Part shown: one piece after another, positions 33,003 to 41,028 of the stretch
Layout of the letters: each line of letters begins with the position of its first letter
Numbering within the stretch: the stretch's first letter is position 1
Assembly (NCBI GenBank): GCA_016704565.1
Contig: JADIZV010000004.1
Coordinates: 62,001 to 126,000 of the forward strand
Source: Candidatus Phosphoribacter baldrii
GTDB taxonomy: Bacteria > Actinomycetota > Actinomycetes > Actinomycetales > Dermatophilaceae
DNA length: 64,000 nt
Reading direction: 5' to 3'
Translations under genes and position numbers: made by a program
Notes under the pieces: model-generated
What the model was told of the DNA's origin: nothing
Seen by the model: only the letters and a program-made list of their open reading frames with translations
The model's database searches: none

Positions 33003-35150
33003 ATGAGCGAGACCACTACTGCCGCCCCTGTCGCCGCTGCCGTCGACTTCGCCGCGCTCTTCCCGGAGGAGGTCGTCACCAAGGCCCTCGTTCGAGACGT
33101 GACCATGCCGGGTCAGGCCGGCACGATGGCGCTGGTCACCCTCGACAACGGCTTCGACCACACCAAGCCCAACACTTTCGGCCCGGCGAGCATCGCCGGG
33201 TTGCAGGCCTGCTTCGACGGCTTGCGTGCTCGCGCCGAGGCCGGGGAGATCCAGGCTGTCGGCCTCACCGGTAAGCCGTTCATCTTCGCGGTCGGCGCCG
33301 ACCTCTCCGGAGTCCCCAAGGTGACCCAGCGCGAGCAGGCGCTGGCGATCGCTCGAGCCGGGCACGCGGCATACGCCACCCTCATGGACCTCCCGGTCCC
33401 GACCTTCGCGTTCGTCAACGGCGCGGCCATGGGTGGCGGGGTCGAGATCGCCTTGGCGTGCGACTACCGCACGATCTCCGCGGGCGTCCCCGCGGTGGCG
33501 CTGCCCGAGTGCTTCCTCGGGTTGGTCCCCGGCTGGGGTGGCTGCTACCTGTTGCCCAACCTGGTCGGCCCGGCCAAGGCGCTGACGATGATCGTCGAGA
33601 ACGCGCTCAACACCAACCGGATGCTCAAGGGCCCGGCGGCGTTCGAGTTGGGTGTGGCCGATGCGATGTTCGCGCCGGCGGAGTTCCTCGAGGCATCCAT
33701 CGATTGGGCCGCGAAGGTCGTCTCGGGCGCCGTGACCGTGACCCGGCCGGAGATCCCCCGCGACGAAGCCACCTGGACAGGCGCCATCGCGGCGTCGACG
33801 ATGCTCGCCGACCTCAAGACGGGCAAGCAGTCACCGGCTCCGTATCGGGCGATGACGCTTGTCGCAGCCGCGCGCACCGCCACCCGCGACGAGGCTTTCG
33901 CCGCCGAGGACGAGGCGCTGGCCGACCTTCTCATGGGCGACGAACTGCGCGCCGGCCTCTATGCCTTCGACCTGGTGCAGAAGCGCGCAAAGCGCCCGGC
34001 CGGGGCTCCCGACCGCTCGCTCGCCCGCCCGGTCACCAAGGTGGGCATCGTCGGTGCGGGCCTGATGGCCAGCCAACTGGCATTGCTGTTCATCCAGCGC
34101 CTCGAAGTGCCGGTGGTCCTCACCGACCTCGACCAAGAGCGCGTCGACAAGGGGGTGGGCTATGTCCACGCCCAGCTCGACGGGCTGGCCAAGAAGGGCC
34201 GACTGAACCCCGACAAGCTCAACCGGTTCAAGGCGCTGGTCAGCGGGTCGACGAGCAAGGCCGGCTTCGCCGATGCCGAGTTCGTCATCGAGGCCGTCTT
34301 CGAGGAGATGGGCGTCAAGAAGCAGGTCTTCGCCGAGTGCGAGGCCGTCGTCTCCGACACCTGCGTCCTGGCGACCAACACCTCCAGCCTCTCGATCTCG
34401 CAGATGGCGGCCGACCTCGCCCACCCCGAGCGAGTGGTGGGCTTCCACTTCTTCAACCCCGTCGCCGTTATGCCGTTGTTGGAGATCATCCCCGGCTCGA
34501 CCACCGATCCGGCGACCTTGGCCACGGCGTTCGCCGTCGGAGCCAAGCTGAAGAAGACGTGCATCCTCGTCAAGGACTCGCCGTCCTTCATCGTCAACCG
34601 GCTGCTCGGACGGTTCATGGGTGAGGTGGGTCGGGTCGCCGACGCGGGCACGCCCGTCGAGGTCATCGACCAGGCCTTCATGGGCTTCGCGCCGATGCCG
34701 CCCTTCGTCTTGCTCGGGCTGGTCGGCCCGGCGATCGCGCTGCACAACGGCGAGACCCTCATCAAGGCCTTCCCCGACCGGTTCTACGTCTCCGAGGGGC
34801 TCAAGGCGATCGTCGAGGCCAAGAAGCCTGGCTTCTACACTTTTGCCGGTGGCAAGCCGGCCCTCGAGCCCGAGGTGCTCGCTCTGCTCCCCCAGCCCGC
34901 GAACCCGGTCGTCCTCACGGCGCCTGAGGTGCGCGAACGGGTGCTCGGCGCCTTGGCGCAGGAGGCCCGGATGATGCTCGATGAGGGGGTGGCCCAGGCG
35001 CCGATGGACATCGACCTGGCCATGATCACCGGTGCCGGCTTCCAGTTCTGGAACGGCGGGCTCACCCCGTTGCTCGACCGCAGCGGAGTCGCCGAGCAGG
35101 TCGCCGGAGCTCGGTTCCTCCCCGCCGGAGCCGCGAGCGTTCCTGCCTAG
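33003..35150 (+). CDS. fadJ: Beta-oxidation multifunctional enzyme (enoyl-CoA hydratase / 3-hydroxyacyl-CoA dehydrogenase)
   Basis: 715 residues. N-terminal crotonase domain (FIFAVGADLSGVPKVTQ; FVNGAAMGGGVEIALACDYR; GLVPGWGG), then the NAD-binding dehydrogenase domain from about 345 (VTKVGIVGAGLMASQLALLF; NTSSLSISQMAADLAHPERV; VGFHFFNPVAVMPLLEIIPG) and C-terminal helical domain (IVNRLLGRFMGEVGR). Partner of the thiolase just upstream. A motif-bearing hairpin follows the stop. Confidence 0.93.
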   Translation: MSETTTAAPVAAAVDFAALFPEEVVTKALVRDVTMPGQAGTMALVTLDNGFDHTKPNTFGPASIAGLQACFDGLRARAEAGEIQAVGLTGKPFIFAVGADLSGVPKVTQREQALAIARAGHAAYATLMDLPVPTFAFVNGAAMGGGVEIALACDYRTISAGVPAVALPECFLGLVPGWGGCYLLPNLVGPAKALTMIVENALNTNRMLKGPAAFELGVADAMFAPAEFLEASIDWAAKVVSGAVTVTRPEIPRDEATWTGAIAASTMLADLKTGKQSPAPYRAMTLVAAARTATRDEAFAAEDEALADLLMGDELRAGLYAFDLVQKRAKRPAGAPDRSLARPVTKVGIVGAGLMASQLALLFIQRLEVPVVLTDLDQERVDKGVGYVHAQLDGLAKKGRLNPDKLNRFKALVSGSTSKAGFADAEFVIEAVFEEMGVKKQVFAECEAVVSDTCVLATNTSSLSISQMAADLAHPERVVGFHFFNPVAVMPLLEIIPGSTTDPATLATAFAVGAKLKKTCILVKDSPSFIVNRLLGRFMGEVGRVADAGTPVEVIDQAFMGFAPMPPFVLLGLVGPAIALHNGETLIKAFPDRFYVSEGLKAIVEAKKPGFYTFAGGKPALEPEVLALLPQPANPVVLTAPEVRERVLGALAQEARMMLDEGVAQAPMDIDLAMITGAGFQFWNGGLTPLLDRSGVAEQVAGARFLPAGAASVPA

Positions 35151-35166
35151 GGACAAATCCGTCAGG

Positions 35167-35200
35167 AGGTATGCCGCCCGCAGAAGCGGGCGGCATACCT
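35167..35200. terminator. Perfect 15-bp hairpin with inverted CGGCATAC pair, after fadJ
   Basis: AGGTATGCCGCCCGC and GCGGGCGGCATACCT pair over AGAA, 16 bases past the fadJ stop. A terminator by position, and one of four inverted pairs of the recurrent word. Confidence 0.8.
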
Positions 35201-35230
35201 GCGCCTGAGGCGCCCCACGCGGCTCGCGAC

Positions 35231-35246
35231 ATCTCATCTGCGAGAT
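35231..35246. promoter_or_regulatory. Short inverted repeat over the promoter of the HTH-MurA gene
   Basis: ATCTC and GAGAT face each other across six bases (ATCTCATCTGCGAGAT), merging into TACGAT, a plausible -10 box at 35245, just before the ATG at 35258. XRE-type regulators often bind such sites, so autoregulation through the protein's own HTH is plausible. Confidence 0.5.
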
Positions 35247-35257
35247 ACGATGGCGGC

Positions 35258-36784
35258 ATGTCGGAGGACTATCGCAGCCGGATTGGCACGCTCATCCGGG
35301 ATGCCAGACGACACAAGGGGCTCACTCAGACCGAGTTGGGCCGCTTGCTGGGGACGAGTCAGAGCGCGGTGGCGCGGATCGAGCAGGGCCACCAGAACTT
35401 GTCGCTGGAGATGCTCGCCCGCATTGGAGAAGCCTTGGACCGCGAGTTGGTGACCCTCGGGAATTCTCGCCCGCAGCATCTGCGGATCGTCGGTGGGGCC
35501 AAGTTGTCGGGCGCCATCGACGTCAAGACCTCCAAGAACGCCGCGGTCGCCCTGCTGTGCGCGACGCTGCTCAACCGCGGCCGCACGACGTTGCGCAACC
35601 TGGCCCGGATCGAGGAGGTCAACCGCATCATCGAGGTGTTGTCCTCGATGGGGGTCAAGGTGCGTTGGCTGCCGGACTCCAACGACCTGGAGATCGTGCC
35701 GCCCGCCACGCTGGACCTGGAGGGGATCGACGAGGACGCCGCTCGACGCACCCGCACGGTCATCATGTTCCTCGGGCCGCTGCTGCACGACCGCGCCGAG
35801 TTCCGACTGCCGTATGCCGGGGGCTGCGACCTCGGCACCCGCACCGTTGAGCCGCACCTGGCGGCGCTGCGGTCGTTCGGGTTGAACGTCGTGGCGACCC
35901 ACGGGTTCTACGAGGCCCATGCCGCCCCTCACCAGCCCGACAAGCCGATCATCCTCACCGAGCGTGGCGACACGGTCACCGAGAACGTCCTGCTGGCGGC
36001 CGCCCGCAACCCGGGCACGACAACGATCCGCAATGCCAGCCCCAACTACATGGTGCAGGACCTGTGCTTCTTCCTGCTCAAGCTCGGCGTGCAGATCGAG
36101 GGGATCGGATCGACGACCCTCAAGGTCACCGGTGTGGCCGACATCGACGTCGACGTCGAGTACTCCCCCAGCGAGGACCCCATCGAGGCGATGTCCCTGT
36201 TGGCGGCCGCAGTGGTGACCGAGTCGGAGTTGACGATCCGCCGCGTGCCGATCGAGTTCATGGAGATCGAGCTGGCCACGCTCGAAGGCATGGGCATGCA
36301 GGTCAAGATGACCCCCGAGTACCTCTCGGCAAACGGCCACACCCGTTTGGTGGACATCACAACGATCCCCGGGCCGCTGAAGGCGCCGATCGACAAGATC
36401 CACCCGCTGCCGTTCCCCGGCCTCAACATCGACAACTTGCCGTTCTTCGCGCTCATCGCCGCGATGGCCGAGGGCACGACGATGTTGCACGACTGGGTCT
36501 ATGACAACCGCGCCATCTATCTGACCGAGCTCACCAAGGTCGGCGCCAAGGTGCAGTTGCTCGACCCGCACCGCGTGCTCATCGAAGGGCCGACGAAGTG
36601 GCGCGCGGCCGAGGTGATGTGCCCACCGGCACTCCGCCCAGGCGTCGTCGTCCTGCTCGCGATGCTGGCCGCCCCGGGGACCTCGGTGCTGCGCAACATC
36701 TACGTCATCAACCGCGGCTACGAAGACCTGGCCGACCGCCTCAACAACCTCGGGGCGACCATCGAGGTCTTCCGCGACATCTGA
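35258..36784 (+). CDS. MurA-like UDP-GlcNAc 1-carboxyvinyltransferase with an N-terminal XRE HTH
   Basis: 508 residues. Residues 1-70 are a Cro/CI-type HTH (IRDARRHKGLTQTELGRLLG, TSQSAVARIEQGHQNLSLEM, LARIGEAL). The rest is an EPSP-synthase fold: LSGAIDVKTSKNAAVALLCA (Lys/Asn site), GGCDLGTRTVEPHLAAL with the catalytic Cys, ERGDTVTENVLLAAARNPGT, and NIYVINRGYEDLADRLNNLG. MurA makes the first committed peptidoglycan precursor. The fusion could link enzyme and gene control. It may be a second MurA paralogue; the housekeeping copy is not in view. Confidence 0.9.
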   Translation: MSEDYRSRIGTLIRDARRHKGLTQTELGRLLGTSQSAVARIEQGHQNLSLEMLARIGEALDRELVTLGNSRPQHLRIVGGAKLSGAIDVKTSKNAAVALLCATLLNRGRTTLRNLARIEEVNRIIEVLSSMGVKVRWLPDSNDLEIVPPATLDLEGIDEDAARRTRTVIMFLGPLLHDRAEFRLPYAGGCDLGTRTVEPHLAALRSFGLNVVATHGFYEAHAAPHQPDKPIILTERGDTVTENVLLAAARNPGTTTIRNASPNYMVQDLCFFLLKLGVQIEGIGSTTLKVTGVADIDVDVEYSPSEDPIEAMSLLAAAVVTESELTIRRVPIEFMEIELATLEGMGMQVKMTPEYLSANGHTRLVDITTIPGPLKAPIDKIHPLPFPGLNIDNLPFFALIAAMAEGTTMLHDWVYDNRAIYLTELTKVGAKVQLLDPHRVLIEGPTKWRAAEVMCPPALRPGVVVLLAMLAAPGTSVLRNIYVINRGYEDLADRLNNLGATIEVFRDI

Positions 36785-36810
36785 CCGCAGCCAGACCGAG
36801 CGAGCAGACC

Positions 36811-36847
36811 AAGCGGGGCCGGACCACTGGGTGGTCCGGCCCCGCTT
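36811..36847. terminator. Bidirectional terminator between HTH-MurA and the permease
   Basis: AAGCGGGGCCGGACCAC pairs perfectly with GTGGTCCGGCCCCGCTT over TGG. Lies between two convergent genes, 27 bases from one stop and 9 from the other. Confidence 0.9.
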
Positions 36848-36855
36848 CGTCGCCG

Positions 36856-38253
36856 TCAGACCAGGTGGGTGAGGTAGTAGAAGCCGATGACGACGAAGAC
36901 CGCCACGGTCTTGATGATCGTCATGGCGAAGATGTCCTTGTAGGACACCTTGTGGGTCAGGCCGGTCACAGCAAGCAGGGTGATGACGGCTCCGTTGTGC
37001 GGGAGCGTGTCCATGCCGCCGCTGGCCATCGAGGCCACCCGGTGCAGGACCTCCATGGGTATGCCGGCCGCCGTCGCGTTCTCGACGAAGGTGTTGGCCA
37101 TAGCGCCGAGGGCGATCGACAGGCCTCCGGAGGCGGAGCCGGTGACGCCGGCGAGCACGTTGACCGTGACAGCCTCGTTGACGAGCGTGTTGGGGATCTT
37201 GGCCAGGCCGTTGGCGACGACGAGGAACCCGGGCAGGGCAGCGATGACCGCCCCGAAGCCGTATTCCGACGCGGTGTTCGTCGCGGCGAGCATCGCCCCT
37301 CCGACGGCCTCCTTGGACCCGTGGGCGAAGTGGCTGGACACCGGCTTCCAAGCGAGGGCGATGACGGTGAGGATGCCGATGAGCAGCGCGCCCTCGACGG
37401 CCCAGATCGCCACGTTGCTGGAGACTGCGACGGTGACGGGGTCGGACTTGCCGACGACGGTCGGCGAGAAGCTCACCTTGTCGCCGAACCACTCGGGGAT
37501 CTTCGAGGTGAGGACCTTGTTGACGACGGCGACGAGAACGAGGGGCAGCACGGCGAGGGCCGGGTTGACCTTGCGCTCGCCGCTGAAGACCTCGGGCTCG
37601 TTGGTGTGCCCCTCGCCATAGCCCTCGCCCTTGGCCAACGCCTTGCGCCGGGCCCGCTCGAGGTAGAGCATCCCGAGGCTGAAAACGAAGATCGCACCGA
37701 CGAAGCCGAGGATGGGGGCGGCATACGCATTGGTTTTGAAGAAGGTCGTCGGGATGATGTTCTGAATCTGTGGGGTGCCGGGCAGTGCGTCCATCGTGAA
37801 GGTGAACGCGCCGAGGGCGATCGTGCCGGGGATGAGGCGCTTGGGGATGTCACCCATGCGGAACATCTCGGCCGCGAAGGGGTAGACGGCGAACACGACG
37901 ACGAACAGCGAGACGCCACCGTAGGTGAGCAGCGCGCAGACGAGGACGATCGAGAGGATCGCGCGTTTGGCGCCGACGACCTTGATGACCCAGGTGACGA
38001 TGGCCCGGGCGAAGCCGGACATCTCGATGACCTTCCCGAAGATCGCGCCGAGCAGGAAGACCGGGAAGTAGTTCTTGATGAAGCCGACCATCTTGTCCAT
38101 GAACAGCCCGGTGAACATCGGGGCGACGAGGGACGGGTCGGTGAGCAGGACCGCGCCGAGGGCGGCGATCGGCGCGAAGAGGATGACGCTGTGCCCGCGA
38201 TAAGCCATCCACATGAGGAAGGCCAACGCGGCAATGATGATAAGGAAGCTCAT
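36856..38253 (-). CDS. GntP/CitMHS-type organic acid permease
   Basis: 465 residues, about 12 membrane helices: MSFLIIIAALAFLMWMAYRG, FMDKMVGFIKNYFPVFLLGA, FTMDALPGTPQIQNIIPT, ANTFVENATAAGIPMEVLHR, SMASGGMDTLPHNGAVITLL. The GntP family carries gluconate, butyrate/hydroxybutyrate or other carboxylates by proton symport. It is divergent from a CoA-transferase and SDR operon, so the substrate is likely a short-chain hydroxy- or keto-acid. No function is proven. Confidence 0.85.
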   Translation of the reverse strand: MSFLIIIAALAFLMWMAYRGHSVILFAPIAALGAVLLTDPSLVAPMFTGLFMDKMVGFIKNYFPVFLLGAIFGKVIEMSGFARAIVTWVIKVVGAKRAILSIVLVCALLTYGGVSLFVVVFAVYPFAAEMFRMGDIPKRLIPGTIALGAFTFTMDALPGTPQIQNIIPTTFFKTNAYAAPILGFVGAIFVFSLGMLYLERARRKALAKGEGYGEGHTNEPEVFSGERKVNPALAVLPLVLVAVVNKVLTSKIPEWFGDKVSFSPTVVGKSDPVTVAVSSNVAIWAVEGALLIGILTVIALAWKPVSSHFAHGSKEAVGGAMLAATNTASEYGFGAVIAALPGFLVVANGLAKIPNTLVNEAVTVNVLAGVTGSASGGLSIALGAMANTFVENATAAGIPMEVLHRVASMASGGMDTLPHNGAVITLLAVTGLTHKVSYKDIFAMTIIKTVAVFVVIGFYYLTHLV

Positions 38254-38463
38254 GGCTCTCCCGGAGGCTGCGGGGTCAGAGGGGATGTCTTCATCGTGGC
38301 GAGGCACGGCGTCGCCGCCGATGTGTGGCTCCACCATTACCGGCCGTCGAGCATGTATGCCGCCCACATGCCAGACGAGTACGCAGGGGTGATGGACTGA
38401 GCGCGAGCCGCACCGCTGCCCGCGCCTTCCGCGCCCCACCCGTCCACTCGGAGGTCCGCCTTC

Positions 38464-40125
38464 ATGACCCCCATCGCCTCCCCTGCTCCCGGATCCGCTG
38501 CTCCCGGATCCGTCGCCTCGGGACCTCACACCTCACTCGTCCGGTCGGTCGAGTCCGCCATGGAGCTCATCCGCAGCGGCGAGACCATCGCCACGTCAGG
38601 CTTCGTCGGCTGCGGCACCCCCGACGCCCTCCTCGACGGGCTGGCTCGGCGCTTCCGTGAGAGCGGCGACCCGGCCGGGCTCACCCTGCTCTTCGCGGCC
38701 GGACAAGGTGACGGAGGAGAACAGGGCCTCAACCGGCTCGCCGAGCCGGGCCTGCTGCGCCGGGTCGTCGGTGGCCACTGGGGGCTGATTCCCCGTGTGG
38801 CGGCTCTCGCCGTCAGCGGTCAGATCGAGGGGTGGAACCTCCCCCAGGGCGTCATCAGCCGGCTCTACCGCGACATGGCCGCCGGCCTGCCCGGCACGGT
38901 CTCTCGGATCGGTCTGCATACCTTCGTCGACCCTCGCTCCCAGGGTGGCCGAGTCAACGAGCGCACGACTGACGACCTTGTCGAGGTCGTGCATCTCGGC
39001 GGTGAGGAGCTGCTGTTCTACCGCGCCACCCCCATCGACGTCGCCCTCCTGCGCGGCACCTCCGCCGACGAGCACGGCAACATCACCATGGAGCGCGAGG
39101 CGCTCACCCTCGACAACCTCGCCATGGCCTGCGCCGCCCGCAACAACGGCGGCAAGGTCATCGTTCAGGTCGAGCGGATCGTTTCCGCCGGGACCCTCGA
39201 CCCGCGCTTGGTCAAGATCCCCCACATCCTCGTCGATGCCGTCGTCGTCGCTCCCCCCGAGCTGCACCGGCAGACCTACGCGACCGCCTTCAACCCCGGC
39301 TATGCCCACGAGGTGCGCATCCCGTTGGACCTCATCCCGCCGATGCCGATGAACGAGCGCAAGATCGCTGCCCGCCGGGCGGCCATGGAGTTGCCCGATG
39401 GCGGCGTCGTGAACCTCGGGATCGGTATGCCGGACGGCGTGTCGACGGTGGCCGCCGAGGAGCACGTCATCGACCGGATCACCCTCACCACCGAGCCGGG
39501 GATCGTCGGCGGGATGCCTGCCTCGGGCGGCGACTTCGGCGCGGCGCTCAACCCGGACGCCCTCATCGACCAGAACCAGCAGTTCGACTTCTACCAGGGC
39601 GGCGGCTTGGACCTCACGGTCCTCGGAATGGCCGAGCTCGACGCCGACGGCAACGTCAATGTCTCGCGATTCGGCCCGCGGCTCACCGGTGCCGGTGGCT
39701 TCATCGACATCAGCCAGAGCGCCCGGACCGTCGTCTTCGTCGGCACCTTCACCGCCGGCGGCATGCAGGTCGGCATCTCCGACGGACGGCTGACAATCCT
39801 CTCCGAGGGCCGCAGCCGCAAACTGGTCCGGCACGTCGAGCAGGTCACCTTCAACGGTCGGTATGCCGCGTCGCTGGGTCAGCGGGTCCTCTACGTCACC
39901 GAGCGCGCCGTCTTCGCCGCCACCCCCGACGGGCTGCGGCTCATCGAGGTCGCTCCTGGCATCGACGTCGAGCGCGACGTCCTCGGTCAGATGGACTTCG
40001 CACCGATCGTGCAGGACGTCGCCCTCATGGACTCGCGGATCTTCCTCCCTCAGCCCATGGGTCTGGCCGCCCTCCTCCGACCCCGCACCACATCCACCCC
40101 CACCCTTGAAGGAGTCTCCGCATGA
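38464..40125 (+). CDS. One-chain acyl-CoA:carboxylate CoA-transferase (YdiF/Pct-like)
   Basis: 553 residues, both CoA-transferase halves fused: alpha part SGETIATSGFVGCGTPDALL, LRGTSADEHGNITMEREALT; beta part VVNLGIGMPDGVSTVAAEEH and ITLTTEPGIVGGMPASGGDF, whose Glu is the expected covalent CoA-ester carrier. Activates acids such as acetoacetate, propionate or hydroxybutyrate. The start has a Pro/Ala/Ser-rich tail. ATGA overlap with the SDR gene. Divergent from the permease. Confidence 0.9.
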   Translation: MTPIASPAPGSAAPGSVASGPHTSLVRSVESAMELIRSGETIATSGFVGCGTPDALLDGLARRFRESGDPAGLTLLFAAGQGDGGEQGLNRLAEPGLLRRVVGGHWGLIPRVAALAVSGQIEGWNLPQGVISRLYRDMAAGLPGTVSRIGLHTFVDPRSQGGRVNERTTDDLVEVVHLGGEELLFYRATPIDVALLRGTSADEHGNITMEREALTLDNLAMACAARNNGGKVIVQVERIVSAGTLDPRLVKIPHILVDAVVVAPPELHRQTYATAFNPGYAHEVRIPLDLIPPMPMNERKIAARRAAMELPDGGVVNLGIGMPDGVSTVAAEEHVIDRITLTTEPGIVGGMPASGGDFGAALNPDALIDQNQQFDFYQGGGLDLTVLGMAELDADGNVNVSRFGPRLTGAGGFIDISQSARTVVFVGTFTAGGMQVGISDGRLTILSEGRSRKLVRHVEQVTFNGRYAASLGQRVLYVTERAVFAATPDGLRLIEVAPGIDVERDVLGQMDFAPIVQDVALMDSRIFLPQPMGLAALLRPRTTSTPTLEGVSA

Positions 40126-40982
40126 CCACTCACCCGATGACCGGACGCGTCGTCCTCATCACCGGAGCAGCCGGCGGCCTCGGCCGGGCCCACGCCCACG
40201 CGTTCGCCGCTCTCGGCGCACACGTGGTGCTCAGCGATGTCACCGACCCAGCCGCGGTCGTCGCCGAGGTGACGGCCGCCGGAGGGTCGGCCCTCGGGGT
40301 CGTCGCCGGGGTGGACACCTGGGAGGGTTCGGCGGTTTCCGTCGCGGCCGCGGTCGAGGCTTTCGGGCGCCTCGACGTTCTGGTCAACAACGCGGGGATC
40401 ATCCGCGACAAGAGCTTCGCCAAGGCCACCCCCGAGATGATCGAGGCCGTCCTCGCCGTCCACCTCCACGGGGCCTTCCACATGACCAAGGCCGCCTGGC
40501 CGCACCTCACCGAACGGGGCGGCTCGATCATCAACACGACCTCGGGTTCGGGTCTCTACGGCAACTTCGGTCAGGTCAACTACGCCGCCGCCAAGGCCGG
40601 TCTCGTCGGCTTCACCAGGTCCCTCGCGCTGGAAGGTGCGCGGGCCGGCATACGCGCCAATGCCATTGCGCCACTGGCGAAGTCAGCGATGACCGAAACG
40701 ATGATGGCCCCCGAACTGCTCGAGCGACTCGCCCCTGAATGGGTGTCGCCGCTCGTCACCTGGCTCGCGAGCGACGGCTGCACGGCCACTGGCAACGTCT
40801 ATTCGGTGGGCGCGGGTCGCTATGCCCGGGTCGCCACCCTCGAGGCACCGGGCGTGCGCTTCGACCACGTTCCGACGATCGCTGAGCTGACCGAGGCAGC
40901 CGCCGCCATCGACGACCTCGCCGGCGCGGTCGAGCCGCGCTCGCTGGCCGACCAGATCGCCCTCGTCGCGCCACCCGCGTGA
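40122..40982 (+). CDS. Short-chain dehydrogenase, peroxisomal MFE-2-like
   Basis: 286 residues. Classical SDR: VVLITGAAGGLGRAHAHAFA (cofactor loop), DVLVNNAGIIRDKSF, SIINTTSGSGLYGNFGQVNY then AAAKAGLVGFTRSLALEG (Ser-Tyr-Lys triad). The GRAHAHAFAALGA pattern and C-terminal extension are those of 3-hydroxyacyl-CoA dehydrogenases of multifunctional enzyme type 2. ATG overlaps the CoA-transferase stop; likely the next step on the activated acid. Confidence 0.9.
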   Translation: MTTHPMTGRVVLITGAAGGLGRAHAHAFAALGAHVVLSDVTDPAAVVAEVTAAGGSALGVVAGVDTWEGSAVSVAAAVEAFGRLDVLVNNAGIIRDKSFAKATPEMIEAVLAVHLHGAFHMTKAAWPHLTERGGSIINTTSGSGLYGNFGQVNYAAAKAGLVGFTRSLALEGARAGIRANAIAPLAKSAMTETMMAPELLERLAPEWVSPLVTWLASDGCTATGNVYSVGAGRYARVATLEAPGVRFDHVPTIAELTEAAAAIDDLAGAVEPRSLADQIALVAPPA

Positions 40983-41028
40983 GCTCTCAGCCGCCGCGCG
41001 CGGTCGCCGCTCGGTAGGCTCGACGGTC

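Noticed and set aside
35234..37492. A very long leftward open frame (about 750 codons) opposite the HTH-MurA gene
   Set aside because: It is Arg/His/Gly-rich, mirrors the codon positions of the real gene, has no family resemblance and spans a terminator. High G+C makes such antisense frames common; the same holds for other long frames opposite acnA, dxs, fadJ and ceoBC.
38351..38371. GCATGT...ACATGC inverted repeat in the permease/CoA-transferase promoter region as an operator
   Set aside because: The left arm is part of a CGGCATAC word copy, so the symmetry may be accidental; too short to support alone.
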